Positions 9,001 to 18,998 are shown, counted from the first letter of the stretch. The stretch: 64,000 nucleotides of DNA from Gammaproteobacteria bacterium TMED112 (GCA_002170245.2 NHFN02000017.1:157950-221949), one strand, 5' to 3'. Translations and numbers: made by a program. Notes: generated by a model not told the origin, from the sequence alone.

Positions 9001-9280
9001 CTATGTATTCTTCACCTTCCCTTATTAGCCCTAAATTTTCCCTAGCTATATGCTCTACATATTCTTCATTATTTTTGAGCAATCTAATTTCATCTTTGAG
9101 CATCTCATTTTTCTCTGAAATATTTATTAGTTCATCTTCCTTTTTTTCAATTAATGTTTCTAATTTTTTGTTTTCTTGGAGGCTAAATTGACCAAATAAA
9201 ATGTCTCTTAATAAGCTTGCTAAAATAATAATGAATAATATCAATGCTAAAAATCTAAAAATCTTTTTGACGGCACTCAT
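8984..9280 (-). CDS. ftsB: Cell division protein FtsB
   Basis: Single-pass inner-membrane division protein that pairs with FtsL and FtsQ and activates FtsWI. It is 98 residues long. A transmembrane helix occupies about residues 8-26, a Leu/Ile-rich coiled coil about 34-70, and the conserved EYVEHIARENLGLIREGE segment about 73-90. The acidic end EYIDEEPD overlaps ispDF by 17 bases. Its position directly after enolase is the standard gammaproteobacterial arrangement. Confidence 0.93.
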   Translation of the reverse strand: MSAVKKIFRFLALILFIIILASLLRDILFGQFSLQENKKLETLIEKKEDELINISEKNEMLKDEIRLLKNNEEYVEHIARENLGLIREGEEYIDEEPD

Positions 9281-10530
9281 GGGTATAACTCGTCTTCAAT
9301 AAGAAGTAGACGATTATATTTAGCAGTTCTATCCGATCTAGCAGGTGCACCAGTTTTTATTTGACCAGCATCTACAGCCACAGCTAGGTCGGCAATAAAA
9401 CTATCCTCAGTCTCTCCAGACCTGTGGGATATTATGGTCTTATAGCCATTTTTTTTTGCAAGACAAATTGTTTGTAACGTTTCTGATAACGTGCCCACTT
9501 GATTAAGTTTTATTAAAATAGAGTTAGCAACTTTGTTTTTTATTCCCTTTTTAAGAAGCTTTTCTTTAGTAACAAATATATCATCTCCTACTATCTGAAA
9601 ATCATTGTTGTTTGTAAAAGTTTTCCATGCATCCCAGTCCGTCTCATCAAACGGATCTTCAACTGACTTAATTTCATATTTATTAATTAGCGATTCTAAG
9701 TAATAAATCATTTGCTCAGACGAAAAGTTTTTATTTTCTCCTATCAATCTATAGGAATTTTCAGTGAAAAGTTCAGATGCTGCGCAATCTAGTGCAATTG
9801 AAATATCATCTAGATAAGTTAAGCCTGCTCGTTCTATTGATTCAATAATTAAATCTAGAACTTCTTCAGATTTTTTCAAACTTGGGGCAAAGCCCCCTTC
9901 ATCTCCTACAGATACGCTGAGCCCTTTCTCTTTTAAAAGATTTTTTAGATGATTATAGACTTCCACAGATTTCATTAACCCATCTTTGAAATTAAATTTT
10001 TTTGATGGAATGATCATAAACTCTTGAATGTCAACGCTATTGTTTGCGTGACACCCACCATTCATTATATTGAGCATAGGAACTGGAATTGACATAGCAG
10101 AATCTTTATTTGTCATCCCTTTATACATAATATTTAAATATTCGTATAAAGAAGTGTTCATTGACTTTGATGCTGCTCTTGCACAAGCCAGGGAAACAGA
10201 TAAGATTGCATTTGCTCCAAGTTTGGATTTATTTTCTGTGGCATCAAATTCAATAAGTTTGTTATCTATTTCGAGTTGATCCTCTGGAGAAACCTCTCTT
10301 AAAATTTTCAATGTTTCCTCAGAGTTTTTCACCGCACCTTGAACTCCTAAACCACCATATCTTTGTTTATCCCCGTCCCTCAATTCATATGCCTCAAGCT
10401 GGCCTGTAGATGCTCCACTCGGAACCATTGCTTGGCCAATACTGCCATCGTCAAGATATACACTTGTACATAACGTTGGTCTAGCTCTTGAGTCTAAGAC
10501 TTCAATTGATTTAATTCTTGATATTTTCAT
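9277..10530 (-). CDS. eno: Enolase
   Basis: Glycolytic 2-phosphoglycerate dehydratase, also a component of RNA degradosomes in some gammaproteobacteria. Seen directly: SGASTGQLEAYELRD near residue 40, MNGGCHANNSVDIQEFMIIP in the middle, the acid-base region GDEGGFAPS, catalytic Lys in ILIKLNQVGT, and SHRSGETEDSFIADLAV near the C-terminus. At 417 residues it is slightly shorter than the usual 430. It overlaps kdsA by one base and ftsB by four. Confidence 0.98.
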   Translation of the reverse strand: MKISRIKSIEVLDSRARPTLCTSVYLDDGSIGQAMVPSGASTGQLEAYELRDGDKQRYGGLGVQGAVKNSEETLKILREVSPEDQLEIDNKLIEFDATENKSKLGANAILSVSLACARAASKSMNTSLYEYLNIMYKGMTNKDSAMSIPVPMLNIMNGGCHANNSVDIQEFMIIPSKKFNFKDGLMKSVEVYNHLKNLLKEKGLSVSVGDEGGFAPSLKKSEEVLDLIIESIERAGLTYLDDISIALDCAASELFTENSYRLIGENKNFSSEQMIYYLESLINKYEIKSVEDPFDETDWDAWKTFTNNNDFQIVGDDIFVTKEKLLKKGIKNKVANSILIKLNQVGTLSETLQTICLAKKNGYKTIISHRSGETEDSFIADLAVAVDAGQIKTGAPARSDRTAKYNRLLLIEDELYP

Positions 10531-11342
10531 TAGTTACTTTTCACAAATTCATCTAAAGAAATAATTTTTTCCATGAATATGTCTAAGTCAGCTAATTTCA
10601 GTGCACATGGACCATCACATTTTGCTTGGCTTGGATCAGGATGAGTTTCAAGAAAAATACCCGCTATATTTTGAGAAATACCAGCTTTAGCTAGCTCAAG
10701 AACATATTGGCCTCGACCCCCAGTGCTTTTTTCTAACAATCCTGGTTGTTGTAAGGAATGAGTGACATCAAAAAATACAGGATTACCTTGCTCTTTTAAA
10801 ATTTGAAAATTTAAGGTATCCACAACTAAATTGTTGTAACCGAAAATATTTCCTCTTTCACAAAGTATTACATCATTGTTTCCAGCCGTACTACATTTCT
10901 TTACAGCATGAAACATTTCTTTCGCTGAGGAGAATTGAGGTTTTTTAATGTTGAGAACTTTTTTTGTTTTTGCTGCTGCAACAATTAAATCAGTTTGTCT
11001 GCACAAAAATGCAGGAATCTGTAGCACTTCACAAACTTCAGCAACTGGTGTAGCCTGATTTGGTTCATGAATATCAGTAATTACAGATAAATCAAACTCA
11101 TTTTTTACTTTCTCTAAGCTTTTAAGGCCTTCATCTAATCCTGGGCCTCTAAAAGAATCTAATGAAGACCTATTTGCTTTATCAAATGAAGCTTTGAAGA
11201 CGTAATTAAAATCTAATTTTTCAGATAATATTTTAAATTTCTCTGCTACTGAGAGTAGCAAATCATCAGACTCAATGACATTAACACCTCCAAAAACTGT
11301 CAATTTAGTTTCATTAGATACTTCTCTTCCATTTATTTTCAT
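10530..11342 (-). CDS. kdsA: 3-deoxy-8-phosphooctulonate (Kdo8P) synthase
   Basis: Condenses arabinose 5-phosphate with phosphoenolpyruvate to give Kdo-8-phosphate for the LPS core. It is a 270-residue TIM-barrel protein with KASFDKANRSSLDSFRGPG, the active-site region PAFLCRQTDL, and VFDVTHS- and THPDP-like motifs near the C-terminus (FFDVTHSLQQPG, LETHPDPSQAKCDGP). The Kdo pathway partner kdsD is at 40455. It lies between pyrG and eno, as in Pseudomonas, and overlaps both. Confidence 0.97.
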   Translation of the reverse strand: MKINGREVSNETKLTVFGGVNVIESDDLLLSVAEKFKILSEKLDFNYVFKASFDKANRSSLDSFRGPGLDEGLKSLEKVKNEFDLSVITDIHEPNQATPVAEVCEVLQIPAFLCRQTDLIVAAAKTKKVLNIKKPQFSSAKEMFHAVKKCSTAGNNDVILCERGNIFGYNNLVVDTLNFQILKEQGNPVFFDVTHSLQQPGLLEKSTGGRGQYVLELAKAGISQNIAGIFLETHPDPSQAKCDGPCALKLADLDIFMEKIISLDEFVKSN

Positions 11343-12979
11343 TTTTTGCTCCTTTTTACCTCTGCAGCTTTAATAAAATCATTAAAAAGAGGGTGGCCTT
11401 TTTTTGGCTTTGATGTAAATTCAGGATGAAATTGGCATGCAACAAACCATGGATGATTTTCAAGCTCTATCATTTCAACAAGGTCATGCATTTCTGATCT
11501 TGCTGATACAATAAGACCATGTTTTTCTAAGTCTGGAAGATAACTTGGATTCACTTCATACCTATGTCTATGTCTTTCAAAAATTGAACTTTTTTTGTAT
11601 AGCCTTTTTGCTAAGGTTCCATTTTTTAGGAAAGCTACTTGAGCTCCAAGCCTCATAGTTCCACCTTTATCTGATTTATGATTTCTTTTCTCAATAGTTC
11701 CATCCTCATTTTTCCATTCTGTTACTAGAGAGATAACCTTATTTTTAACTCCTTTTTTGAATTCCGTACTATTAGCATCTTTTAGTTTTAACAAGTTTCT
11801 TGTCATCTCTATGATTGCAATTTGTAAGCCTAAACAAATCCCAAAATAAGGAGTATTTGATTCTCTTGCATATTTTGCAGCCAAAACCATACCTTCTATT
11901 CCTCTATCTCCAAACCCTCCTGGAACTAAAATTGCATCTGAATTTTTTAGAGTTTTTTTGTAGTTTTTTGTATCAAGTTTTTCAGAGTTAATAAAATTGA
12001 TTGTTACTTTTGTATCATTATGTATTCCGGCATGATCTAAAGACTCAATTAAGGAAAAATATGCATCTTTTAAATCCACATATTTTCCAACAAAAGAAAT
12101 ATTTACTTCTTTAGTTGGTTGAAGCTTTCTCTTGACAACTTTTTTCCATTCTTTCAGGTTGGGAGGAGTATTTTCTAGCTGTAATTTGTCAGTGAGTATT
12201 TCGTCTAAACCTTCTTTTGCTAGAAAAACAGGTACCTCATAGATAGTCTTCATATTAGGCAGTGATATGACTGTTCCTTTTGGCATCGAGCAGAATAAAC
12301 CAATTTTATCTTTGCTCTCCGATGTTAGTTCAAATTCAGACCTACAAATAAGAATATCTGGCTGAACACCAAGACTTCTAAATTCTTTTACAGAGTGTTG
12401 TGTAGGTTTTGTTTTTAATTCTCCTGCATTGGAAAGATATGGAACAAGTGTCAAGTGAAGGTACGCTGTCTGATAATTCTTTAATTCAAGGCCTAACTGT
12501 CGTATTGCCTCAATAAATGATTGACTTTCAATGTCACCAACTGTTCCCCCAATCTCAATTATTGCAATATCACAATCTTTTGATGCTTCAATTATTCTTC
12601 TTTTAATTTCATCGGTAATATGTGGGATGATTTGAACGGTTTTACCTAGATAATCACCTTTTCTTTCTTTCTTTAATACTGAGTAATAAATTTTTCCTGC
12701 AGTAAAATTATTTTTTTTGGTACAGGTATTGTTAATAAATCTCTCGTAATGGCCAAGATCTAAATCCGTCTCAGTACCATCTTCAAGAACAAATACCTCT
12801 CCATGTTGAAAAGGGCTCATAGTACCTGGATCAACATTAAAATAAGGGTCAAGTTTTATTACTGAGACTTTGTATCCTTTTGATTCAAGAATTGAACCTA
12901 TTGAGGCTGAAGTGATTCCTTTCCCTAGAGATGAAACAACACCTCCTGTGACAAAAATATATCTAGTGTCTTTGAGCAA
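11339..12979 (-). CDS. pyrG: CTP synthase
   Basis: Glutamine-dependent amination of UTP to CTP. The 546-residue protein has the N-terminal synthase domain (YIFVTGGVVSSLGKGITSAS) and a C-terminal class I glutamine amidotransferase domain with the nucleophile Cys in YFGICLGLQIA and the His-Glu pair in ACQFHPEF. A 15-base space separates it from alr; this is the only gap within the 26-gene chain and the only place a small internal signal could sit outside coding DNA. It overlaps kdsA by 4 bases. Confidence 0.98.
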   Translation of the reverse strand: MLKDTRYIFVTGGVVSSLGKGITSASIGSILESKGYKVSVIKLDPYFNVDPGTMSPFQHGEVFVLEDGTETDLDLGHYERFINNTCTKKNNFTAGKIYYSVLKKERKGDYLGKTVQIIPHITDEIKRRIIEASKDCDIAIIEIGGTVGDIESQSFIEAIRQLGLELKNYQTAYLHLTLVPYLSNAGELKTKPTQHSVKEFRSLGVQPDILICRSEFELTSESKDKIGLFCSMPKGTVISLPNMKTIYEVPVFLAKEGLDEILTDKLQLENTPPNLKEWKKVVKRKLQPTKEVNISFVGKYVDLKDAYFSLIESLDHAGIHNDTKVTINFINSEKLDTKNYKKTLKNSDAILVPGGFGDRGIEGMVLAAKYARESNTPYFGICLGLQIAIIEMTRNLLKLKDANSTEFKKGVKNKVISLVTEWKNEDGTIEKRNHKSDKGGTMRLGAQVAFLKNGTLAKRLYKKSSIFERHRHRYEVNPSYLPDLEKHGLIVSARSEMHDLVEMIELENHPWFVACQFHPEFTSKPKKGHPLFNDFIKAAEVKRSKK

Positions 12980-12994
12980 AATAAAATCCTTAAG

Positions 12995-14038
12995 CTATTC
13001 TAAATAATTTTTATCAACTCTACCCGAGATATTTGTTAATAAACGATATGAAATGTTCTTAAATTCAGATGAAAAACTTGTTAAGTCTGTATTAAATCCC
13101 CAAAGCTCTACCCAATCTCCAATTTTAATTGATTCATCACGATCAAGATCTATTGTTATTGCATCCATATTTATTCTTCCTGCTGTTTTAAATACCTTGC
13201 CATTTATACGAACATCTATTGGATCAGAAAAGTATGGAAATCCGTCTGCATAGCCAATGCCTATAACTGCTATTTTTGTATCATGTACTGATGTCCATGA
13301 CATATCATAGCCAACACTATCTCCTTTCCTTATATCCTTGATCGAAATGATTTTTGATCTCAGTTTAGTGGTAGGTTTAATGCCAAGTTCGAGATATTTG
13401 CCTCCATACAATCCAATGCCAGGTCTCACGATATCGAAATGTGCTTCTGGAAAATTAAAAACAGCCCCTGTATTGCAAAGACTTTTTCTTTCAGGCATAT
13501 TTTTTGTAATTTTTTTAAAAACTTCTATTTGTTTTTTATTCATAGCATTATTCTTCTGGCTTGAACAAGCTAAGTGTGACATTAGAATTACTTCGGCAAA
13601 TCTCTCCTTATTCATTGTCTTATAAATATCAACAAAATCTTCCTCTTTTAGCCCAAACCTATTCATGCCTGTTTCTATCTTTAGCCAAATTCGCGAATTA
13701 GATAAATTATGTTGGTCAATCCCATCTAGCTGCCATCTTGAATGCACTACAAAATCAAGGTTCAAATCTTCAATATTAGAATAATCCTTAGTTTCATGTA
13801 CGCCTTGGAGCAATAAGATAGGTTTATCTGTCAATTGTCTAAGTGCTCTTGCTTCATCAATGGTGATAACTGCAAAGGACTCAACATCCTTTGATAGTTC
13901 ATGATATACCTCATTTATAGCTAAACCGTATGCGCCAGCCTTCACAACAGCTTGAATATCTGAGGATGTATATTTTTTTATGAGAGAAAGGTTGTCCTTA
14001 ATGGACTTAAGGTTAATCTGCAGTTCTGTCTTGCGCAT
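12995..14038 (-). CDS. alr: Alanine racemase
   Basis: PLP enzyme converting L-alanine to D-alanine for peptidoglycan. The N-terminal PLP-barrel has the Schiff-base Lys33 in AVVKAGAYG (the usual form is KANAYG), and the catalytic Tyr from the second domain is in SVGYDMSWT. At 347 residues it is close to the family length. The ATG lies 26 bases inside the end of dnaB; a later start would remove family sequence (LQINLKSIKDNL), so the overlap is probably real. D-Ala feeds Ddl, encoded further up the same chain. Confidence 0.96.
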   Translation of the reverse strand: MRKTELQINLKSIKDNLSLIKKYTSSDIQAVVKAGAYGLAINEVYHELSKDVESFAVITIDEARALRQLTDKPILLLQGVHETKDYSNIEDLNLDFVVHSRWQLDGIDQHNLSNSRIWLKIETGMNRFGLKEEDFVDIYKTMNKERFAEVILMSHLACSSQKNNAMNKKQIEVFKKITKNMPERKSLCNTGAVFNFPEAHFDIVRPGIGLYGGKYLELGIKPTTKLRSKIISIKDIRKGDSVGYDMSWTSVHDTKIAVIGIGYADGFPYFSDPIDVRINGKVFKTAGRINMDAITIDLDRDESIKIGDWVELWGFNTDLTSFSSEFKNISYRLLTNISGRVDKNYLE

Positions 14039-15371
14039 AATTATTCATTATTTCTGGAGCAAGATCACCAAATCTAGTAAGTTCGTCCCTAAATGACAGA
14101 AGGACTCTCTTTGTTGGACCGTTTCTATGCTTAACTAAATTTAGTTCAGCAACATTTTTCCATTCCTCATTTTTGTTATAAACAAAATCTCTGTATAACA
14201 TGAAAATTAAGTCTGCATCTTGCTCAATGGCACCAGAATCTCTTAGATCTGACATCTGAGGTCTTTTATTTGGTCTCTGTTCAACTCCTCTATTTAGCTG
14301 AGAAAGAACAAGAACAGGGGCTTCAACTTCTTTTGCTAAGTATTTCAATGATCTTGAAATATCTGATAATTCATTGACCCTATTTTCATTTCGTCCTGGC
14401 ATCTGCATCAACTGAATATAATCTATAACCACAAGATTTACACCTCCAGTATCTCTAAACTTTTTAGCTAACCTTCTGCACTTCGCTCTAATTTCAACTG
14501 GTGAAATATTAGGTTTGTCATCAACAAAAAGGTTTAACTCTTTCATTCTGGCTGACTGTTTTGCAATTTTTTCCCATTGTCTATCCGTTAAATTTGCAGA
14601 TTTAACATTTGATTGTGAAATTCCAGCCATCGAAGCCATCATCCTGGAGGTTAATGACTGAGAGGACATCTCTAAACTAAAGACTGCAACACAACCGTCA
14701 TCATTTTTTGCTACATTTTCAGCAATATTCATGGCAAGTGAAGTTTTTCCCATACTCGGTCTTCCTGCTATTACAATTAAATCCTCTTTTTGAAGACCTT
14801 GTGTTAGGCCATCAACAGCTTTAAATCCAGATGAAAGACCTATCAGTTCACCTTGTTTTTTTGCTAGCTCTCCTAACCTATCGAGAGTTTGCCCTACATA
14901 TTCATCAATTTTTTTCAGCGAATCTGTTTTTGAACGGTTTTCTGAAAGTTCAAAAATTTTACTTTCGGCTTCATTTAGTAAATCATCACTAGTTTTGCCT
15001 TTCGGATCCTTAGCAAGCCTCATTAACTCATCTAAAACCTTTCGTAAATTTCTATCTATAGATTGATCTTTAACAGTATTGGCGTAACTATCAGCGTTTA
15101 ATGCTGAGATTGGAATAGTTTGCAGTTCTTTTAGATAGTCTACTCCCCCGATCCTTTTTAAAGAATTTTTTCTATCTAAGAGCTTAGATACTGTAATGTG
15201 ATCAATGGCTTTGTCTTGGTCTGCGAGTTCTTTAATACATTCATAGATTTCTTTATGAACATCAGATTCAAAGTCAACAGAACTTATTAAGGCGTCTACC
15301 TCAGGATATTTTTCTCTTGATAATAATAAGGCGCCTAAAACTGCTTGTTCTACTTCTATACTACTTGGCAT
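14013..15371 (-). CDS. dnaB: Replicative DNA helicase DnaB
   Basis: Hexameric helicase of the replication fork. The 452-residue protein has an N-terminal helical domain beginning [18 protein letters not shown] and a RecA-like motor domain with Walker A GRPSMGKTSLAMN, Walker B LVVIDYIQLM, and the FSLEMSSQSL and SQLNRGVEQR blocks. The order rplI-dnaB-alr is common in gammaproteobacteria. Its start overlaps the rplI stop by one base and its end overlaps alr by 26. Confidence 0.97.
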   Translation of the reverse strand: MPSSIEVEQAVLGALLLSREKYPEVDALISSVDFESDVHKEIYECIKELADQDKAIDHITVSKLLDRKNSLKRIGGVDYLKELQTIPISALNADSYANTVKDQSIDRNLRKVLDELMRLAKDPKGKTSDDLLNEAESKIFELSENRSKTDSLKKIDEYVGQTLDRLGELAKKQGELIGLSSGFKAVDGLTQGLQKEDLIVIAGRPSMGKTSLAMNIAENVAKNDDGCVAVFSLEMSSQSLTSRMMASMAGISQSNVKSANLTDRQWEKIAKQSARMKELNLFVDDKPNISPVEIRAKCRRLAKKFRDTGGVNLVVIDYIQLMQMPGRNENRVNELSDISRSLKYLAKEVEAPVLVLSQLNRGVEQRPNKRPQMSDLRDSGAIEQDADLIFMLYRDFVYNKNEEWKNVAELNLVKHRNGPTKRVLLSFRDELTRFGDLAPEIMNNYAQDRTAD

Positions 15372-15820
15372 TACGTTGCTTTTACTTCTATAGATATAGA
15401 TTTAACTATTTCTGGATGAAGTTCAACGTTTACAGTGAATTCTCCGACCTCTTTTATTGGTCCGGTCAATAAAATAATTGATGATTTACGTACAAAATCA
15501 CGGCCTTCAGCATGTAATGCATCTAAAATTTCTGAAACACCAACAGAACCAAACAAAGCACCACTTTCTTGAGCATTAGCTGATATTACTAATTTAAAGT
15601 CTTCAAGATGGAGTGCATTTGCTTCAGCTAAAGATAATTCATCTTTTGCTTTTTTAAGGTATTCTTCTTTTTTTTCTTCAAAATCGTTGATGTACTGATC
15701 TGTTGCTGGCAATGCTTTGTGATAAGGCAATAAAAAATTACGAGCAAAACCAGATTTTACATCTACAATATCGCCAATATTCCCTAAGTTTTTTATCTTA
15801 GTAACTAAGACTACTTTCAT
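15371..15820 (-). CDS. rplI: 50S ribosomal protein bL9
   Basis: Large-subunit protein at the base of the L1 stalk. It is 149 residues with the N-terminal domain [20 protein letters not shown], the GFARNFLLP motif, a long connecting helix (about 40-75) and the C-terminal domain. It follows rpsR with a 4-base overlap and leads directly into dnaB. Confidence 0.97.
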   Translation of the reverse strand: MKVVLVTKIKNLGNIGDIVDVKSGFARNFLLPYHKALPATDQYINDFEEKKEEYLKKAKDELSLAEANALHLEDFKLVISANAQESGALFGSVGVSEILDALHAEGRDFVRKSSIILLTGPIKEVGEFTVNVELHPEIVKSISIEVKAT

Positions 15821-16023
15821 TTATCTTCTTCAATTTTATGTTTTTCTGTGAAAGGCAATAAGCCCAACAAACGTGCTTTTTTAATAGCCTTAGTAAGTTT
15901 TCTTTGTTCTTTCGCGTTCAGTCTAGTATATCTGGATGAGAGAATTTTCCCATTTTCTGAAATAAATCCTTTAAGAGTATTTGCATCTCTGTAATCAATA
16001 TTTAATTTTTTTTCTTCAGTCAT
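15817..16023 (-). CDS. rpsR: 30S ribosomal protein bS18
   Basis: Small-subunit protein that pairs with bS6 on the platform. At 68 residues it is slightly shorter than the E. coli protein (75). Conserved segments are [38 protein letters not shown] and ARLLGLLPF. It abuts rpsF with a one-base overlap; priB, which lies between them in E. coli, is absent. Confidence 0.97.
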   Translation of the reverse strand: MTEEKKLNIDYRDANTLKGFISENGKILSSRYTRLNAKEQRKLTKAIKKARLLGLLPFTEKHKIEEDK

Positions 16024-16310
16024 TATGAGGTAAGTTTTACAGTTAAGTGACGAAAAACATTTTGATCATATCTAAATTTTTCTTCTAATAAATTAAGTGT
16101 TTCTGGTTCAACGCTCACATCCAAATGGATGTAGTTAGCATAGTTCATATTATTAATTGGATATGCTAATTGTCTTTTTCCCAAAAGCTTTGTATCTATT
16201 AAGTCGCCTTTATTGTCAGAAATAAGTTTCTTTAGACTGCCTATAAAATCGTCAACTTCATCCATAGTATTTGGATTTAATAGAAGCATTAATTCATATT
16301 TTTGCATCAC
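16023..16310 (-). CDS. rpsF: 30S ribosomal protein bS6
   Basis: Small-subunit protein binding bS18 and the central domain of 16S rRNA. It is 95 residues: [30 protein letters not shown] and a C-terminal [14 protein letters not shown], lacking the acidic extension of the E. coli protein (131). It overlaps ftsA by 4 bases, so this ribosomal operon has no promoter space of its own and appears to be transcribed with the division genes. Confidence 0.97.
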   Translation of the reverse strand: MMQKYELMLLLNPNTMDEVDDFIGSLKKLISDNKGDLIDTKLLGKRQLAYPINNMNYANYIHLDVSVEPETLNLLEEKFRYDQNVFRHLTVKLTS

Positions 16311-17500
16311 AATTCAGTTCTTATCCATTCAAGCACTCGGGCTATGATACCCTTGGATTGATTAAAGGTAAACTCTTTATCTTGTTCTAAAGCATAAAAT
16401 TTTGTCATACCCAGAATTGCACTATTTTCTGGCTTTAATAGATTGTCAGATTTTTGCGGAAGATTATATTTTGGGGTGCCAATTTTAAAGTTAAGATTGG
16501 TTAATTTCTCTCCAAGCTTAACCATTCCTTCCATATTTGCTGAACCACCAGTAATTACTATTCCGGCAGGAATACAATTTAGAAGATTATTTTCTTCTAA
16601 ATTGTTTATACAGTGTCTAAAGATTTTTGACATTGAGTTTTCGATTAATTCAGATAGGGCTTTTCGGGAAATTGATTTTTTTCCATTTTTCAGGGAAATT
16701 TTTAACATTTCATCATTTATATAATCGGAAAAAGCACATCCATACTTCTTTTTTATTACCTCGGCCTCGCTAGATTGAATTTCTAACGCAGAAGCAATTG
16801 TCTCGGTAATATAATCTCCTGAGTAAGGCAAAACTTTAGAAAAAGTAACTGATCCGTTCTGATAAACAGAAATGTCAGTAGTCCCTGCCCCAATATCTAG
16901 CAAACAAACACCTAGTTTTTTTTGATTTTCAGTTAAGACGCTATGAGCTACTCCTAATTGACTGTAGAAATATCTCCTTATTCCAATACCAGATGAGCCA
17001 TCATCTATACATTTTTTTATATTATCTTTTGTATTTTTGGAGCAATGTATCAAATGAGATCTGGCTTCTAATTTGATTCCATTCATTCCAAGGGGATCAC
17101 TTATATCTCCTTGACCATCTATCAAGTAACTATTTGGCATTGCATACAGTAAGGTTTTATCGTTAGGAATCTTCATCGTTGAAGACATATTCAATGCATT
17201 CTCAATATCTCTTGCAGAAACCTCTTTTTCAGATATTGCTGCTTGACCTATTGAATTTGTGCTTGAGACTTCTTCTCCTGAGATGGAGACAAGTACTTCT
17301 TTTATCTTTAAACCAGACTGTTTCTCAATATCTGTTAAACATTCTGAAATTGAACAAGCTGTAGCTGCGATATTTATTATTGAGCCTTTTTTAACTCCTG
17401 AAGTCTCAACACTTGAAAAAGCATTAATTGTAAAATTTGATAAATTATCAATCAATAGCCCGCTAACTTTAGAGGTGCCAAGGTCCAAAAAACATATCAT
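16307..17500 (-). CDS. ftsA: Cell division protein FtsA
   Basis: Actin-like ATPase that anchors FtsZ filaments to the membrane. The 397-residue protein has the N-terminal phosphate-1 motif FLDLGTSKVSGL, the phosphate-2 region LLDIGAGTTDISVY, the adenosine motif VITGGSANMEGM, and a C-terminal amphipathic membrane-targeting helix ([14 protein letters not shown]). Its neighbours are ftsQ upstream (abutting) and rpsF downstream. ftsZ does not follow; it lies 13 genes upstream at 29867-30967, unlike the usual ftsQ-ftsA-ftsZ order. Confidence 0.96.
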   Translation of the reverse strand: MICFLDLGTSKVSGLLIDNLSNFTINAFSSVETSGVKKGSIINIAATACSISECLTDIEKQSGLKIKEVLVSISGEEVSSTNSIGQAAISEKEVSARDIENALNMSSTMKIPNDKTLLYAMPNSYLIDGQGDISDPLGMNGIKLEARSHLIHCSKNTKDNIKKCIDDGSSGIGIRRYFYSQLGVAHSVLTENQKKLGVCLLDIGAGTTDISVYQNGSVTFSKVLPYSGDYITETIASALEIQSSEAEVIKKKYGCAFSDYINDEMLKISLKNGKKSISRKALSELIENSMSKIFRHCINNLEENNLLNCIPAGIVITGGSANMEGMVKLGEKLTNLNFKIGTPKYNLPQKSDNLLKPENSAILGMTKFYALEQDKEFTFNQSKGIIARVLEWIRTEL

Positions 17501-18121
17501 TTAATTAATTTTTAATACATATCCCTGTTGGTATCTTAAGTCTAGATTGATTAGGTTTGAATTACTTTGCCTTAAATTATTGGTAATTTTTTTAAGTAAT
17601 TTTAATCTTTCATCTATTTCGGTTTTACCTATTTTTACAATCGCCTTATCAGTGATAATTTTCCAGCCTGAAAGATTTGAATAATTAAGACTTTTTAGAT
17701 TTTTAATATTTTTTTCAATAAATTTCGCTTGCTTTATTACCTCACCTCTTAAATTATCCTCTTCAATAAACAATATTGGCAGATTTAATTTTTGAGGCAT
17801 AAAAAATTTTTTAAAATCCTCATCGTAATAAATATTATTTTTAATTTTGAAAATAGGTTCTTTTAGAGAAATTGTATATGTTATTTTTTGTTTAGTTTTA
17901 GTTTGAAAAAAATTTTTTACCCAATCTTTATTTTTAACATAAGTTTCAAAATACTTATCTTTGAAAAGACTCCTCTTTAAATCATTTTCACAAAATTCAC
18001 AGTTCAGGGAGAGCAGTAGATTTACTTCAATTTTTTTTTGATTATTATTAGCAACCTTTACTACTGTAATCAGGGAAAAAACTAATATTATTAATAAAAA
18101 AATTTTATATTGAATCTTCAA
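17501..18121 (-). CDS. ftsQ: Cell division protein FtsQ, shortened
   Basis: Bitopic division protein joining FtsB and FtsL to the divisome. The 206-residue protein (276 in E. coli) has an N-terminal transmembrane segment (about residues 5-24) and a divergent periplasmic part that ends in the recognisable LDLRYQQGYVLK block of the FtsQ C-terminus. The POTRA region is poorly conserved; it has a Cys-x-x-Cys (CEFC) near residue 40. Identification leans on this C-terminal motif and the position between ddl and ftsA. It overlaps ddl by 17 bases. Confidence 0.85.
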   Translation of the reverse strand: MKIQYKIFLLIILVFSLITVVKVANNNQKKIEVNLLLSLNCEFCENDLKRSLFKDKYFETYVKNKDWVKNFFQTKTKQKITYTISLKEPIFKIKNNIYYDEDFKKFFMPQKLNLPILFIEEDNLRGEVIKQAKFIEKNIKNLKSLNYSNLSGWKIITDKAIVKIGKTEIDERLKLLKKITNNLRQSNSNLINLDLRYQQGYVLKIN

Positions 18122-18998
18122 TTATATTTGTAATTAACTCCTGGTAATTTATTCCAGACAATTTAGCAGCAAGTGGGAATAAGCTTTTTTCTGTAAATCC
18201 TGGAACGGTATTTATTTCCAAAACTCCTAAATTTTCTCCATCATAGACAAAGTCTACTCTTCCCCATGTCTGGCAGCCGTGTTTATAAAAAGCTTTTAAA
18301 GCAATATTTTTTAATTCCTCTTTTATTTTTTTATCAACTACTTCAACTTTTTTTGTTCCCTTGCTTAAATACTTTGCCTCATAGTTATAAAACCCCTTAT
18401 TATCCTCCGCGATTATTTCAAGTGGTTGAAGAGCCTCGCCTTTTAATATTCCAACAGTATACTCAGCAGAATTATAGGCCTTTTCAATTATTACATCTTT
18501 AGAGTATTTTCTTGCCTCTGCAATTGCTTCATTAAGATTTTTTTTATGATCAACCTTTGAGACACCAAAACTTGAGCCGTTATTGTTGGGTTTAACAAAA
18601 AAATTTTTTGTTTTTAAAAAGAATTCATCTTTTAGATCTAATTTTTGCTTTTTGGTAATAACTTTAAATTCTGGAGTGGGTATTTCATTTTCAACCATCA
18701 AGATTTTCGAGGAAATTTTATCCCAACATTTCTTTGTTGAGATTTCATCTGAACCTGTAAATCTAATATTATTTCTACTTAATAATTTTTGGGTGTTGCC
18801 ATCTTCACCATCCTTACCGTGAACAGCAATGAATATTAAAGCTTCTTTATTTGTAACCTCAACATCAAATTCTTTAATGTTTTGCATTGTTGCAGAAAAT
18901 TTTGTTTGATCAATATTTTTTATGATTCCTTGTGCACTTTGTTGAGATATCTCATTCTCAACAGAATCACCTCCGTATAAAATAATTACATCTCTCAT
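18105..18998 (-). CDS. ddl: D-alanine--D-alanine ligase
   Basis: ATP-grasp enzyme making D-Ala-D-Ala for MurF. It is 297 residues, with VIILYGGDSVENEIS at the N-terminus (dipeptide-binding Glu), FVKPNNNGSSFGVSKV in the ATP-grasp core, and the metal and nucleotide-binding VLEINTVPGFTEKSLFP near the C-terminus. It lies between murC and ftsQ in the canonical dcw position, overlapping both. Confidence 0.96.
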   Translation of the reverse strand: MRDVIILYGGDSVENEISQQSAQGIIKNIDQTKFSATMQNIKEFDVEVTNKEALIFIAVHGKDGEDGNTQKLLSRNNIRFTGSDEISTKKCWDKISSKILMVENEIPTPEFKVITKKQKLDLKDEFFLKTKNFFVKPNNNGSSFGVSKVDHKKNLNEAIAEARKYSKDVIIEKAYNSAEYTVGILKGEALQPLEIIAEDNKGFYNYEAKYLSKGTKKVEVVDKKIKEELKNIALKAFYKHGCQTWGRVDFVYDGENLGVLEINTVPGFTEKSLFPLAAKLSGINYQELITNIIEDSI

